A DNA stretch of 64,000 nucleotides from Dokdonella_A soli (GCF_039523175.1 NZ_BAAAEU010000004.1:124001-188000); one strand, 5' to 3'; counted from the stretch's first letter, positions 49,931 to 59,282 are shown. Notes: generated by a model from the sequence alone, not told the origin. Program-made: numbers and translations.

Positions 49931-51583
49931 TTGAAACGACTGCTTGCATCCTGCATCGCGCTTGCGATTTCCTCGGCTGCGTTCGCCACCGACGCACCCA
50001 ACATTGATCCGAAACGCCTCTCCGACGAGGTCAAGACGCTGTCCTCGGACGCGTTCGAAGGCCGCGGGCCGGCGACGCCGGGCGAGACGAAGACCGTCGC
50101 GTATGTGATCGAACAGATGAAGGAGGCCGGCTTGCAGCCGGGCGGCGATCTCAAGAACGGCAAGCGCGGCTGGACGCAGGCGGTGCCGCTCGCGCGTGCC
50201 GAGATCAAGGGTACGCCGAAGCTGAGCGTCGCCGTCGGCGGCAAGGCGCAGGCGCTGACCCAGGGCGAGGAGATCGCGGTGCGTGCCGCGATGGACGGCT
50301 CGAAGACGGTCGCGATCAAAGACGCGCCGCTGGTGTTCGTCGGCTACGGCGTGACCGCGCCGGAGCGCAAATGGGACGACTTCAAGGGCATCGACCTGCA
50401 CGGCAAGGTCGCGGTCGTGCTGATCAACGACCCGGACTTCGAGACCGGCGTGGGCGACTTCGGCGGCAAGGCGATGACCTACTACGGCCGCTGGACCTAC
50501 AAGTACGAGGAAGCCGCGCGGAAAGGCGCGCTCGGCCTGCTGATCGTGCACGAAACCGATCCGGCCTCGTACGGCTGGAAGACGGTCAAGAACTCGAACA
50601 CGAACACGATGTTCGACATCGTGCGTGACCGCCCGGCCTCGGTGCATCCGAAGCTCGAGGGCTGGATCCAGCGCGATCTCGCGGTGGATCTGTTCAAGCG
50701 CTCCGGCCTCGATTTCGACGCGCTGAAGAAGCAGGCGCAGACGCGCGAGTTCAAGCCGGTCGTGCTCAAGGACGTGACGTTCTCGGCCGATTACGCGGTC
50801 GATACCAAGCTGATCACTTCGCAGAACGTCGTCGGCCGCATCGACGGCAGCAAGCGCCCTGACGAGACCGTGATCTACAGCGCGCACTGGGACCACCTCG
50901 GCGTCGGCGAGCCGGACGCGAAGGGCGACAGGATCTACAACGGCGCGGTCGACAACGCGACCGGCACCGCGGCGCTGATCGAGCTCGGACGCGCGTTCGC
51001 GCAGGCGCCGAAGCCGGAGCGCTCGATCGTGTTCCTCAACGTGACTGCCGAGGAGAAAGGCCTGCTCGGTTCCGAGTACTACGCGGCGAAGCCGCTCTAT
51101 CCGCTGGCGAAGACCGTCGCGGTGATCAACATGGATGCGCTCGACCCGAACGGACCGGCGCGCAACTTCTCGACGTCGGGCAGTGCGCAATCGGATTTGC
51201 TCGACCTGCTGATCGCCGACGCGAAGGCGGCCGGCCTCGCCTATGAAACGGATCCACATCCGGAGGCCGGCCATTTCTTCCGATCCGATCACTTCTCGTT
51301 CGCCAAGCGCGGCGTGCCGGCTCTTTCGTTCGAATCGGGCAACGATCTGCTGAATGGTGGTGTTGCCGCGGGTGAGGCGGCGCGCAAGGACTACGTCGCG
51401 AACCGCTACCACCAGCCCGCCGACGAATGGCAGGCCGACTGGACCTTTGCCGGCATGGCGCACGACCTGCCGATGCTCTACAAGGTCGGCGGCGATCTCG
51501 CGAATTCGAACCGCTGGCCGAACTGGGCGAAGGATTCCGAGTTCCGCGCGACACGTGACGCGAGCGCGAGCGAGCGGCGCTGA
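49931..51583 (+). CDS. exported M28-family metallopeptidase
   Basis: 550 residues from a TTG that follows GAGG by 9 bases and begins a clear signal peptide (KRLLASCIALAISSAAFA). A PA-type insert (about 125-290, PLVFVGYGVTAPERKWDDFK) precedes the peptidase: IYSAHWDHLGVG with the first zinc histidine, GAVDNATGTAALIELGRAFA, VTAEEKGLLGSEYYAAKPLY with the catalytic glutamate pair, and SDHFSFAKRGVPALSFESG. It is an aminopeptidase of the periplasm or outside. Upstream residues in frame are not a signal sequence, so ATG 49802 is less likely. Confidence 0.9.
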   Translation: MKRLLASCIALAISSAAFATDAPNIDPKRLSDEVKTLSSDAFEGRGPATPGETKTVAYVIEQMKEAGLQPGGDLKNGKRGWTQAVPLARAEIKGTPKLSVAVGGKAQALTQGEEIAVRAAMDGSKTVAIKDAPLVFVGYGVTAPERKWDDFKGIDLHGKVAVVLINDPDFETGVGDFGGKAMTYYGRWTYKYEEAARKGALGLLIVHETDPASYGWKTVKNSNTNTMFDIVRDRPASVHPKLEGWIQRDLAVDLFKRSGLDFDALKKQAQTREFKPVVLKDVTFSADYAVDTKLITSQNVVGRIDGSKRPDETVIYSAHWDHLGVGEPDAKGDRIYNGAVDNATGTAALIELGRAFAQAPKPERSIVFLNVTAEEKGLLGSEYYAAKPLYPLAKTVAVINMDALDPNGPARNFSTSGSAQSDLLDLLIADAKAAGLAYETDPHPEAGHFFRSDHFSFAKRGVPALSFESGNDLLNGGVAAGEAARKDYVANRYHQPADEWQADWTFAGMAHDLPMLYKVGGDLANSNRWPNWAKDSEFRATRDASASERR

Positions 51584-51645
51584 CGCAGGCGATCGCGGCG
51601 GAGTCCGTCGCAACCGTCTGCCGACTGCAACGAGGTGAAGGGTCT

Positions 51646-51681
51646 GTGGCCGCGCCTGCGCGATCGAGCGCGCGCGGCCAC
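51646..51681. terminator. 10-bp GC hairpin
   Basis: GTGGCCGCGC (51646-51655) pairs perfectly with GCGCGGCCAC (51672-51681), 60 bp after the M28 gene and 36 bp before the DUF1993 gene. No T-run follows, so it may be a terminator or an mRNA structure. Confidence 0.4.
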
Positions 51682-51716
51682 GTCATGATCGACTGCTTTC
51701 CATCTGGAGATATCCC

Positions 51717-52223
51717 ATGACCCATCCGCTCTACAACGCTTCCGTTCCGGTCTTCAAGCAGATGCTCGGCGGGCTCGATGCCATCCTGGCCAAGGCCGAA
51801 GCGCACGCGACGGAGAAGAAGATCGAGCCGGATGCGCTGCTGCAGGCGCGGCTGTTTCCCGACATGTTCACGTTCGTGCGCCAGGTGCAGATTGCGTGCG
51901 ACTTCGCCAAGAGCGTGCCGGCGCGGCTCGCCGGCATCGATGTGCCGAGTTACGAGGACACCGAGCGTACGTTCGCGGAACTCCATGCGCGCATCGCGAA
52001 GACGCTTGCGTTCGTCGACGGCATCGATGCCGCGAAATTCACCGGCAGCGACCAGCGCGAGATCGTGCTGCGTCCCGGCACGCCGAAGGAGAAGCGCTTC
52101 GACGGCCAGGCCTATCTGCTGGGCTACGGCCTCCCGCACTTCTTCTTCCACGTCACGACCGCGTATGCGTTGTTGCGCCACAACGGTGTCGAGATCGGCA
52201 AGAACGACTACATGGGCGCTTAG
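51717..52223 (+). CDS. DUF1993 family protein
   Basis: 168 residues. MTHPLYNASVPVFKQMLGGL at the start, then LFPDMFTFVRQVQIACDFAK and LPHFFFHVTTAYALLRHNGV near the end, the histidine-containing helix of this DinB-like four-helix family. Metal binding and a thiol-transferase-type role are possible for the superfamily, but nothing is proven for DUF1993. It is convergent with the DedA gene. Confidence 0.88.
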   Translation: MTHPLYNASVPVFKQMLGGLDAILAKAEAHATEKKIEPDALLQARLFPDMFTFVRQVQIACDFAKSVPARLAGIDVPSYEDTERTFAELHARIAKTLAFVDGIDAAKFTGSDQREIVLRPGTPKEKRFDGQAYLLGYGLPHFFFHVTTAYALLRHNGVEIGKNDYMGA

Positions 52224-52338
52224 TGAGAGACGCGCGGGCCACTTGGCTCGCGTTGCCCCGTCGCTGAAGCCGCTGCGCGCGGTGCGCAGTCGCAGGGTCC
52301 GTTCAAGCGGCAATCAACAGATCGAGTCGCGTCTTCCG

Positions 52339-52968
52339 TCATGCGCTAGCGCGCGCGGGAGGCGTGATGCCGGACTTGGCCGCCGAACGCAGGGCCCAGA
52401 CAATCACGAATTCCGCAGCGATGAGCATCGCCGCCGCCCACGCGCCCACGCTGACGGGATCGTGGCCGCTGCCACGCAGCGCATAACCGAGACTCAGGAA
52501 CGGCGCATTCCAGGCCAGCGTGCCGAGCATCGTCGCCGCGAGGAACGCTCGGGGTTCGAGCCCGAGTACGCCGGCAGGCATGCCGATGTAGATCCTCGCA
52601 CACGGGATGGTCTGGCCGATCAGGGTTACCCGGAACGGGGCACGCCGGTACGCGCCGGTCATTCGCCGATAGAGCGATTCGTTGAGGAAAACATACCGCC
52701 CAAAGCGGATGACCAGCGCGTCGATACGTTGCTGGCCCAGCGCCCGGCCAAGACCGTACCAACCCAATGCACCGACCGTGGATCCGATCGTGGTAACCAT
52801 GATCGTCAGAGCGAGCGTTCCACGATCGGAAGTGGTCATTCCGAGGAACAGCAGCAGGACATAGGACGGAACGACGGGAATGAACTTCCCGACGACGGCA
52901 ATGCAGCCGACGCCGAGAAGACCGAAGCTGAGCAGCGCCGCGATGGCGTCAGGCATTTCCGCGGCCAT
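52339..52968 (-). CDS. DedA/VTT-domain membrane protein
   Basis: 209 residues with about five membrane segments. GKFIPVVPSYVLLLFLGMTT near the start, SRRFGRYVF-type wording (VIRFGRYVFLNESLYRRM), and LIGQTIPCARIYIGMPAGVL, a variant of the F/GRxxPxxR region of DedA proteins. These are flippases or scramblases for undecaprenyl phosphate or phospholipids in the inner membrane. The ATG lies 1 base after the stop of a small upstream frame (52970-53179), so the two may be one unit. A two-component system is divergent. Confidence 0.8.
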   Translation of the reverse strand: MAAEMPDAIAALLSFGLLGVGCIAVVGKFIPVVPSYVLLLFLGMTTSDRGTLALTIMVTTIGSTVGALGWYGLGRALGQQRIDALVIRFGRYVFLNESLYRRMTGAYRRAPFRVTLIGQTIPCARIYIGMPAGVLGLEPRAFLAATMLGTLAWNAPFLSLGYALRGSGHDPVSVGAWAAAMLIAAEFVIVWALRSAAKSGITPPARASA

Positions 52969-52969
52969 G

Positions 52970-53179
52970 TCAGGCCTGCCCGAGCATGGAGGGCAGGCGC
53001 CGCGAGATGCGGTAGACCGAAGCCGGCGGAATATTGCGAAGCGTGCCGCCGCTGCGCGTCGCCCTGAGGCCGACACGCAGCGGACTGCCGATCCAGGCGC
53101 GAAAGAACGAGATCGTATCGGCGGCCGGAATGGCGATTTCCCGGACATGTGCGCTGGAATGACGGTATTTCGGCAGCAT
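52970..53179 (-). pseudogene. possible truncated PmtA-like methyltransferase remnant
   Basis: A 69-residue frame: AADTISFFRAWIGSPLRVGL resembles the start of phospholipid N-methyltransferases (FxRxWxxxPLxVG, then APS), but the SAM-binding region is absent and the rest (SRRLPSMLGQA) does not match. It ends one base before the DedA ATG (TGACATG), which suggests translational coupling. It could be a degraded gene, a short leader-like gene, or chance similarity. Confidence 0.35.
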
Positions 53180-53374
53180 GGCGTGCCATCCAGAATGAAC
53201 GTCCGTTACCTGTGGGGTACGCACATCCCGCCGGAGAAACGGATCGATATCATCCGGCGGTCTGACCGAACGCTGAGTCCGGCAGATGCGTTATGCGTTG
53301 CCCCGGTTGAACGAACATGTCATGCGTATGCACGAGCAAGCCTGTCGTGGAGACGGGCTGTGTGCGCGGACGTA

Positions 53375-53396
53375 CTTCGCTGCATGGCCAGCGAAG
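53375..53396. promoter_or_regulatory. perfect 8-bp hairpin upstream of the OmpR/kinase operon
   Basis: CTTCGCTG (53375-53382) pairs with CAGCGAAG (53389-53396) around CATGGC, about 72 bp before the response-regulator ATG at 53468. It may be an operator or an mRNA structure. Confidence 0.35.
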
Positions 53397-53467
53397 CGCT
53401 TCCGTGCAAGGTTGCGGCAATGCACAGGCGATAAGTAGGGTTGGCTACGACGGAAGCGGATCGGACT

Positions 53468-54142
53468 ATGCGTGTCCTGCTGGTGGAAGACGAACCGGGA
53501 ATGGTCGCTGCGCTAAGTGTTGCGCTGGCGCGCCATGACATGGTCGTCGACCATGCCGGGAACCTGGCGCAGGCCAGCGCGATGGCCGCCGACGGGGTGC
53601 ACGACGCGATCGTGCTCGATCGCCAGCTGCCGGATGGCGATGGGCTGTCGTTGATTCCGAAGCTGCGTGCCCGCGGCAATGCCGTGCCGGTGCTCGTGCT
53701 CACCGCGCGCGGCGACCTCGTCGACCGGGTCGCAGGCCTCGACCATGGCGCGGACGACTATCTCGGCAAGCCGTTTGCCTTTGAGGAATTGCTGGCGCGG
53801 TTGCGCGCGTTGATGCGCCGGCCCGCACAGGTGCAGTCCGACATCGTCCGGGTCGGACGTCTCGCGTTCGATTTCAATCATCGCGAAGTGAGTGTTGCCG
53901 GACACCCGCTGGACCTGCGGCGTCGCGAGTTGCTCGTGGTGGAGGCGCTGGTGAAGCGCATGGGACGCATGGTGCTGCGCTCGGTGTTGATGGAAGCCGT
54001 ATTCGGCATCGATGACGAGATCCAGTCCAACGCGCTCGATACGCATATATCGCGGGTGCGTCGAAAGTTTGCCGATACGGATGCCGGCGTCACCGTCCAC
54101 GGCATTCGCGGTGTCGGTTATCTGCTACGCGAAACGCCATGA
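53468..54142 (+). CDS. OmpR-family response regulator
   Basis: 224 residues. The receiver has E7/D8 in LLVEDEP, the phosphoacceptor D51 in IVLDRQLPDGDG, and the lysine in GADDYLGKPFAFEELL. The C-terminal winged helix (about 130-220) contains LDLRRRELLVVEALVKRMGR and SNALDTHISRVRRKFADTDA. It belongs to the PhoP/QseB-like group. It overlaps the histidine kinase by 4 bp (ATGA) and is divergent from the DedA unit. The ATG at 53468 is chosen; a TTG at 53441 is an alternative. Confidence 0.9.
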   Translation: MRVLLVEDEPGMVAALSVALARHDMVVDHAGNLAQASAMAADGVHDAIVLDRQLPDGDGLSLIPKLRARGNAVPVLVLTARGDLVDRVAGLDHGADDYLGKPFAFEELLARLRALMRRPAQVQSDIVRVGRLAFDFNHREVSVAGHPLDLRRRELLVVEALVKRMGRMVLRSVLMEAVFGIDDEIQSNALDTHISRVRRKFADTDAGVTVHGIRGVGYLLRETP

Positions 54143-55512
54143 AGGGACAGCGCTCGCGTTCCCTGAAATGGCGTCTGGTCGGGCGTCTGGTCGTCTTCGA
54201 AACGACGTTGATGACCCTGTTCATGGTGCTGGTAGTGGGTGCGTTGTGGGGAACTGGCTATCTCGTCGACGACTACGAAGGCGGCACGCTCGACGTGCTC
54301 AAGGAAGCCGTCGCGCGCGATGCCAGCGGCGAGCTGGAATTGCGGCCGACACGGGAGCTCGCGCAACTGCGCGCGAATGCGTCCGATCTGTGGTTCGTCA
54401 TCCGCGACAAGCAAGGTCATCGCTTGTCGGAGCGCTCCGTGCCGAAGGAGTTCGCGCCGCTGCTCGGCGTGCTCGATCGCATCAGTCAGGCGAGACTCGA
54501 CGTGAATGCAGGGCGGCATGATCGACGGCCGGATGCCTTGGTCAAATGGGAGAACTCGGCTGCGGGTGAGGTGCAGATTTTTGGCGGAACGCAGGGACAG
54601 ATGTCACTGGGCAGACTGATCACCGGTGTGTCCATGGGTTACCTGTTTGTGATTCTTCCGCTGCTATTCCTCATGGCACTCGCTGCGCTGGTGGTCACGC
54701 CACTCGTGGTTCGGCGCGCCATGACCGGGCTGGGCGAGGCTGCCGCGCAGGCTGAACGCATTGATGTCGATCAGCGCGGCGTGCGCCTTCCGATCGAAGA
54801 CGTTCCGGTCGAAGTCGCTCCGCTGGTCAAGGCAGTGAACGATGCGCTGGGACGTCTCGACGAGGGCTACGAGAGACACCGGCGCTTTCTTGTCGACGCC
54901 GCGCACGAGTTGCGCACGCCGATCGCGATCCTGACTACGCGACTGGTGTCGCTTCCGCCGGGACCGGACAAGACGCGTCTGCTCGAAGATGCCGCGCGTC
55001 TTTCCACGTTGGCGGGGCAGTTGCTCGACCGGCAACGGCTCGATCAGCAGCGGCATCATTTCCTGGGCATCGACCTCGTCGCGATCGCGCGCCGGGTGGT
55101 GGCCGATCTCGCACCGCTGGCCTTCGCCGCCGGCTACGAAATGGCCTTTGATGCCGAATGCGGGCATCTCGAGGTGCTGGGAGACCAGACCTCGATCGAG
55201 CGGGCATTGACCAACCTCGTGCAGAACGCCATCGATCACGGTGGACGATGCGGGACGATCGCCGTACGCGTCGCGCGCGCAGGCTGCATCGAGGTCAGTG
55301 ACGAAGGGGCTGGCATTCCGGTCGAGCAGCGCGAACGGATCTTCGAACCATTCCGCCGCCTCCGTGCGGACGGTCGCGGCGCCGGCCTCGGCCTCAATCT
55401 CGTGCAGGAGATCATGCGTCTGCACGGGGGGCATGTCGCCGCGGTCGACGCGGCGTCGAGAGGGGCCTGCCTGAGAATGGTTTTTCCACCGCTTCGAAAC
55501 GCCATCGCCTGA
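54139..55512 (+). CDS. sensor histidine kinase, partner of the OmpR-type regulator
   Basis: 457 residues. Two membrane helices at about 15-40 and 155-190 bracket a periplasmic domain of about 115 residues. A HAMP-like linker precedes the H box HRRFLVDAAHELRTPIAILT with H256. ATP-binding blocks are TNLVQNAIDHGG, VSDEGAGIPVEQRERIFEPF and GAGLGLNLVQEIMRLHGGHV. It senses an envelope signal and phosphorylates the regulator it overlaps. The following gene encodes an orphan periplasmic binding protein that could be a sensory partner. Confidence 0.9.
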   Translation: MKGQRSRSLKWRLVGRLVVFETTLMTLFMVLVVGALWGTGYLVDDYEGGTLDVLKEAVARDASGELELRPTRELAQLRANASDLWFVIRDKQGHRLSERSVPKEFAPLLGVLDRISQARLDVNAGRHDRRPDALVKWENSAAGEVQIFGGTQGQMSLGRLITGVSMGYLFVILPLLFLMALAALVVTPLVVRRAMTGLGEAAAQAERIDVDQRGVRLPIEDVPVEVAPLVKAVNDALGRLDEGYERHRRFLVDAAHELRTPIAILTTRLVSLPPGPDKTRLLEDAARLSTLAGQLLDRQRLDQQRHHFLGIDLVAIARRVVADLAPLAFAAGYEMAFDAECGHLEVLGDQTSIERALTNLVQNAIDHGGRCGTIAVRVARAGCIEVSDEGAGIPVEQRERIFEPFRRLRADGRGAGLGLNLVQEIMRLHGGHVAAVDAASRGACLRMVFPPLRNAIA

Positions 55513-55732
55513 CCGCTTGCATGCCGCGGCGGCGGCCTCGTCGCGGGCAATGCTGATGCAATGTCCATAAGCACCATAGCAGCCTGCTGTCCTGATCGGA
55601 TGAGGCCATGGTTCGCGGCCGAATCGCACGTAGCGGGACTGACCCTCGTGAACACGATCGCGCGGCAGTGTGCGCAACGCCTGCTCGCGTCCGGCCAAGA
55701 CTCTCTGACACTGATCCCATTTGGAGAAGACC

Positions 55733-56734
55733 ATGCGATTGACTGGAATCCTGTGCGCGCTGGCCATGCTGGCGGCGATGCCGGCGAGCGCCGCCACCAC
55801 GATCAAGATCGCCACCGTTGCGCCCGACGGCACGGCCTGGATGCGTGAACTGCGCGCGGCGGCGGAGGGTGTCAAAAAGCGCACCGACGGCCGTGTCGAG
55901 ATCAAATATTGCCCGGGCGGCGTGATGGGTGATGACGCCACGGTGCTGCGCAAGATCAAGATCGGCCAGTTGCAGGGCGGTGCATTCACCGGAGGCTCGT
56001 TCTCGCTGTTCGCCAAGGATGCGCAGATCTACAGCCTGCCGTTCATGTTCCGCAGTCAGGAGGAGATCGACCAAGTACGTGCCAAACTCGATCCGCTGCT
56101 CAAGCAGAGCATCGCCCAGGCCGGCTGGGAATCCCTGGGCATCAGCGGCAGTGGCTTCGCTTACCTGATGAGCACACACGCGATCAGGAGCCGCGACGAT
56201 CTCCGGGCCGCGAAAGTGTGGGTGCCACTGGGCGATCCGGTGGACGAGCTCGCGTTCAAGGCGGCTGGTGTCACTCCCATTCCGCTCGCGCTCGCCGACG
56301 TCTACACGAGCCTGCAGACCGGATTGATCGATACCGCCGCGAACACGCCGTCGGGCGCGATCGCATTCCAGTGGCACACCAAGATCAAGCATTTCGTGGA
56401 CGTGCCGCTAACCTATGTCGTCGGCATTGTGGTCGTCGAAAAGAAGATCTATGACGGCATCGATGCGGAGGATCGCAGGGCGCTGTCGGAAGAACTCACC
56501 GCGGCATCGGCGCGGCTCGACAAACTCAGCCGCGACGACAACGCCGGTGCGCGCGAGGCGCTCGAGCGACAAGGCATCACGGTCTTCACGCCTGGCGCGG
56601 ACGATCGCAAAGCCTGGGAAGCGGTCGGCACGGAAGCCTACAGACAGGTCGTCGCCAACAACCTGTTGACGCCCCCGTTGCGCAAAGCGCTTGAAGCTGC
56701 GCTCGCTGAGGTCCGCGGCAAAGCGGCGAGGTGA
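55733..56734 (+). CDS. TRAP-type solute-binding protein (DctP-like), orphan
   Basis: 333 residues. Signal peptide (LTGILCALAMLAAMPASAAT), then the DctP fold: IKIATVAPDGTAWMRELRAA, PGGVMGDDATVLRKIKIGQL, and ADVYTSLQTGLIDTAANTPS, the conserved LQTGxID block, with an arginine for the carboxylate of the ligand expected in RAAKVWVP. It should bind an organic acid in the periplasm. No DctQ or DctM membrane genes lie nearby. The ATG at 55733 follows GGAGAAG; it is 220 bp downstream of the histidine kinase. Confidence 0.88.
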   Translation: MRLTGILCALAMLAAMPASAATTIKIATVAPDGTAWMRELRAAAEGVKKRTDGRVEIKYCPGGVMGDDATVLRKIKIGQLQGGAFTGGSFSLFAKDAQIYSLPFMFRSQEEIDQVRAKLDPLLKQSIAQAGWESLGISGSGFAYLMSTHAIRSRDDLRAAKVWVPLGDPVDELAFKAAGVTPIPLALADVYTSLQTGLIDTAANTPSGAIAFQWHTKIKHFVDVPLTYVVGIVVVEKKIYDGIDAEDRRALSEELTAASARLDKLSRDDNAGAREALERQGITVFTPGADDRKAWEAVGTEAYRQVVANNLLTPPLRKALEAALAEVRGKAAR

Positions 56735-56801
56735 TGCCCGTCGACTACGCGGCCGCGCGGCGACGCCGCGATGTGCGGTCACTCGCGCGCGTCGACGCCA
56801 A

Positions 56802-57248
56802 TCAGTCCTGATCCGTGGTCGCGCGCACCATGCGGAACTCGACGATGGCGTTGCTGCCGGGCGTCACCGGAACGCTCTTCGGGGTGACAAATTCAAGATG
56901 CCCCTGCGCATCGCGCAGCGTCGCGCGCAGGCTGTAATGCGCGCCCTGCTTGATGTCCGCGGGGGCGTAGGGCAACGCAAAGTCATAGGGCGGTCCGTGG
57001 AGGTCGCCGAAACTGCTGTGCGCGACGGGTGAAGGCGCATGGGTGGAATCGTCGGCTATCAACTGCACCTCGAGCGTTGCACCCGGAGGCAGCAACATCC
57101 GCTCCAGATACGAGGCGCGCCCGTGGAGCAGGGTTGTCGGCGTGACGGCGCCTTTCGATGCGGTACTGCCTGCGACGGAGTTGCGCGGTGACGTCGATTG
57201 GCATGCCGTCATCAACATGGCAAGCAGGAGTATGGTTGCGTGACGCAT
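56802..57248 (-). CDS. YbaY-family lipoprotein
   Basis: 148 residues. The signal peptide ends in a lipobox (LLAMLMTAC, cysteine at residue 16), so it is lipid-anchored. The domain reads YLERMLLPPGATLEVQLIAD and FALPYAPADIKQGAHYSLRA, typical of YbaY proteins, which are small beta-sandwich lipoproteins of unknown function. It is convergent with the DctP gene and divergent from thpR. Confidence 0.88.
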   Translation of the reverse strand: MRHATILLLAMLMTACQSTSPRNSVAGSTASKGAVTPTTLLHGRASYLERMLLPPGATLEVQLIADDSTHAPSPVAHSSFGDLHGPPYDFALPYAPADIKQGAHYSLRATLRDAQGHLEFVTPKSVPVTPGSNAIVEFRMVRATTDQD

Positions 57249-57363
57249 GGTAGACCCTTCGCAGCGGATCATGGGAGCTGCGTTTTACACTGTGCAGCGG
57301 CGCCTTGCATCCACCTCCGTGAGGCGGTGACGGCATCCCGGCAGAACTCATACCTGGTTACCC

Positions 57364-57942
57364 ATGCAGCAGAGCAATCTTCCCGGTTTCGATCCCCCCG
57401 CGCGGGAAGTCCACAACCTGTTCTTCGCGCTCTGGCCCGATGAGTCGACCCGGCAGCGGATTGCGCACGCTGCGGCAGGGCTGCAGCGCGAACAGAATCC
57501 GTACGGCCGCTGGATCAAGCCCGCTCGCTATCACCTGACCCTGCAATTCCTGGGTGAGCATGCTTCATTGCAGCCGAAGCTCATCGATCGAGCCAGTGCC
57601 GCGGCGGCCCAGGTGCGTGCCGCGCCGTTCGACCTCGTGCTCGACAGCATCGGCAGCTTCGTGAACGCGAGGATTCCATGCTGGCTCGGCTGCAGCGAAG
57701 TGCCCACAGGATTGCAGATCTTGTTCGACGCGTTGTCGGAAACCCTGCGCAGCAACGGATGTCGCATCACCCGCGCCACGCGCCTGGTGCCGCACGTGAC
57801 GATCCTGCGCGATGCGGATCGGCAGGTGCATGCGCACCTCGAGTCCGCCGTGCGCTGGCGCGTCGACGAATTCGTGCTGATCGACAGCCAGATCCAGCCG
57901 TTCATGCCGCATCGGATACTCGGACGCTGGCCGTTGCTCTGA
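57364..57942 (+). CDS. thpR: RNA 2',3'-cyclic phosphodiesterase ThpR
   Basis: 192 residues of the 2H phosphoesterase fold. LFFALWPDESTRQRIAHAAA at the start, and the two catalytic HxT motifs YHLTLQFLGE (H57) and VPHVTILRDA (H144). The enzyme opens 2',3'-cyclic phosphates at RNA ends to 2'-phosphates; the in vivo RNA is unclear. Length and motif spacing are normal. Confidence 0.92.
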   Translation: MQQSNLPGFDPPAREVHNLFFALWPDESTRQRIAHAAAGLQREQNPYGRWIKPARYHLTLQFLGEHASLQPKLIDRASAAAAQVRAAPFDLVLDSIGSFVNARIPCWLGCSEVPTGLQILFDALSETLRSNGCRITRATRLVPHVTILRDADRQVHAHLESAVRWRVDEFVLIDSQIQPFMPHRILGRWPLL

Positions 57943-58074
57943 GCAGCTTTCGATTGCCCGCCGATCCGTGTCGGCATGGTCGGGGCCGCCTTGTCGTGCC
58001 AAGCGATCGGAGGCATGCTGCGCATTCGCGGGACATGTCGTGAACGCCGGTCGCATCGGAGCAGGGGGCGGGCC

Positions 58075-58770
58075 ATGGTCTTGTCGACACTCACGCAGGC
58101 GGTCGCCGGACCACGAGCAGGGCTGGGCGCGCCGCGGCGTCTCGTCCATCTCGTGCTGGTGGTGCTGGTCGATGCGGTGCCGTTGGTCGGGATCGTCTAT
58201 TTCGACTGGTCGGTCGCGCGTTGCCTGATCGCTTTCTGGGGCGAATCGATGGTGCAGGGTGTGCTCGTGCTGGCACGCATCCTCATCCACCGGGCAATGA
58301 CGCATGACAGCGGATATTCGACCGGCGTCGCCAGCCTGGGAGTCGTCGTGAATGGTCACCGGGTGACGAAAGGGTCGTACCCGATGCTGTTTGCCGGCAC
58401 GACGTTCGGTTTCTCGATCGTGCACGGAATCTTCCTCTTCGTGCTGCTGCTGGTTCTGGGCGACGGCATCGGCCAAAACACCGACTGGACTGCCGGCGCG
58501 AGCGATTTTTCGCTGCTCAAGGGCCTCGGGCTGATGGCGTGTTTCCAGATGCTGGACTTCCTGCACGATCTCGTCGGTCTCCGGCATTGGCCATTCGCAT
58601 GGATCAAGGCCATTGTCGATCGCCTGCAGACGCGGATCGTAATCCTCCACATCGGCATCATCGCGGGGTTTTTCGTCATCGCATTCCTGCATGTCCAGTC
58701 GCTGACGCCGATCCTCGTGGCGGTCGTGGTGATCAAGACGCTGGTCGACCTGGCTGCGGAAAGCGGATGA
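58075..58770 (+). CDS. DUF6498-containing membrane protein
   Basis: 231 residues and five or six membrane segments. FDWSVARCLIAFWGESMVQG after the first segment is the most conserved part, and LLKGLGLMACFQMLDFLHDL lies in the middle. The family is of unknown function. The ATG at 58075 lies just before the first family-like sequence; the frame extends further up without support. Confidence 0.7.
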   Translation: MVLSTLTQAVAGPRAGLGAPRRLVHLVLVVLVDAVPLVGIVYFDWSVARCLIAFWGESMVQGVLVLARILIHRAMTHDSGYSTGVASLGVVVNGHRVTKGSYPMLFAGTTFGFSIVHGIFLFVLLLVLGDGIGQNTDWTAGASDFSLLKGLGLMACFQMLDFLHDLVGLRHWPFAWIKAIVDRLQTRIVILHIGIIAGFFVIAFLHVQSLTPILVAVVVIKTLVDLAAESG

Positions 58771-58873
58771 CAAAAAGCAGAATGTGGTGATGCCGCTTCG
58801 ACGATGGCGGAGGGTGACACGCGACTGTCGTCGGCGCGGTCCAGGCTGATAGGTCCAGGCAGAGGAGACCACC

Positions 58874-59245
58874 ATGAACACCGAGCAGATCGCGCAGAGA
58901 CTCGTCACGCTGTGCCGTGAAGGGAAGTTCGAGCAGGCGCATGACGAACTGTATGCGGACAACGCCGTCAGCATCGAACCGGATGGGCTGCCGCCCGGCG
59001 CGCTCGGCAGCGTCCAGGGACTGGCTGCGATCCGCGACAAGGGCCGCCAGTTCCAGGAGCGCACCGAGGCGGTCCACAGCATGGCGGTCAGCGAGCCATT
59101 GATCTCCGGCAACTGGTTCTGCGTGACGATGACGATGGACATCACGATGAAGCAGTACGGCCGCATGACGATGGGCGAGATCTGCGTCTACCACGTGCAT
59201 GAAGGCAGGATCGACCGGGAGCAGTTCTTCTACGACGTGGGTTGA
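58874..59245 (+). CDS. SnoaL-like protein
   Basis: 123 residues. NTEQIAQRLVTLCREGKFEQ, then AHDELYADNAVSIEP and EICVYHVHEGRIDREQFFYD are the SnoaL-like fold's first helix and last strand. No signal peptide. The AGAGGAG site before the ATG at 58874 is strong. A small ligand or isomerase role is possible, but the family is too diverse to assign one. Confidence 0.85.
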   Translation: MNTEQIAQRLVTLCREGKFEQAHDELYADNAVSIEPDGLPPGALGSVQGLAAIRDKGRQFQERTEAVHSMAVSEPLISGNWFCVTMTMDITMKQYGRMTMGEICVYHVHEGRIDREQFFYDVG

Positions 59246-59282
59246 TCGCGATTCCCGAGGCCGGCGCACGTAGAATGTGCGC

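Noticed and set aside
55733..56734. A complete TRAP transporter
   Set aside because: Only the binding protein is present. The neighbours are a two-component system and a YbaY lipoprotein, not DctQ or DctM.
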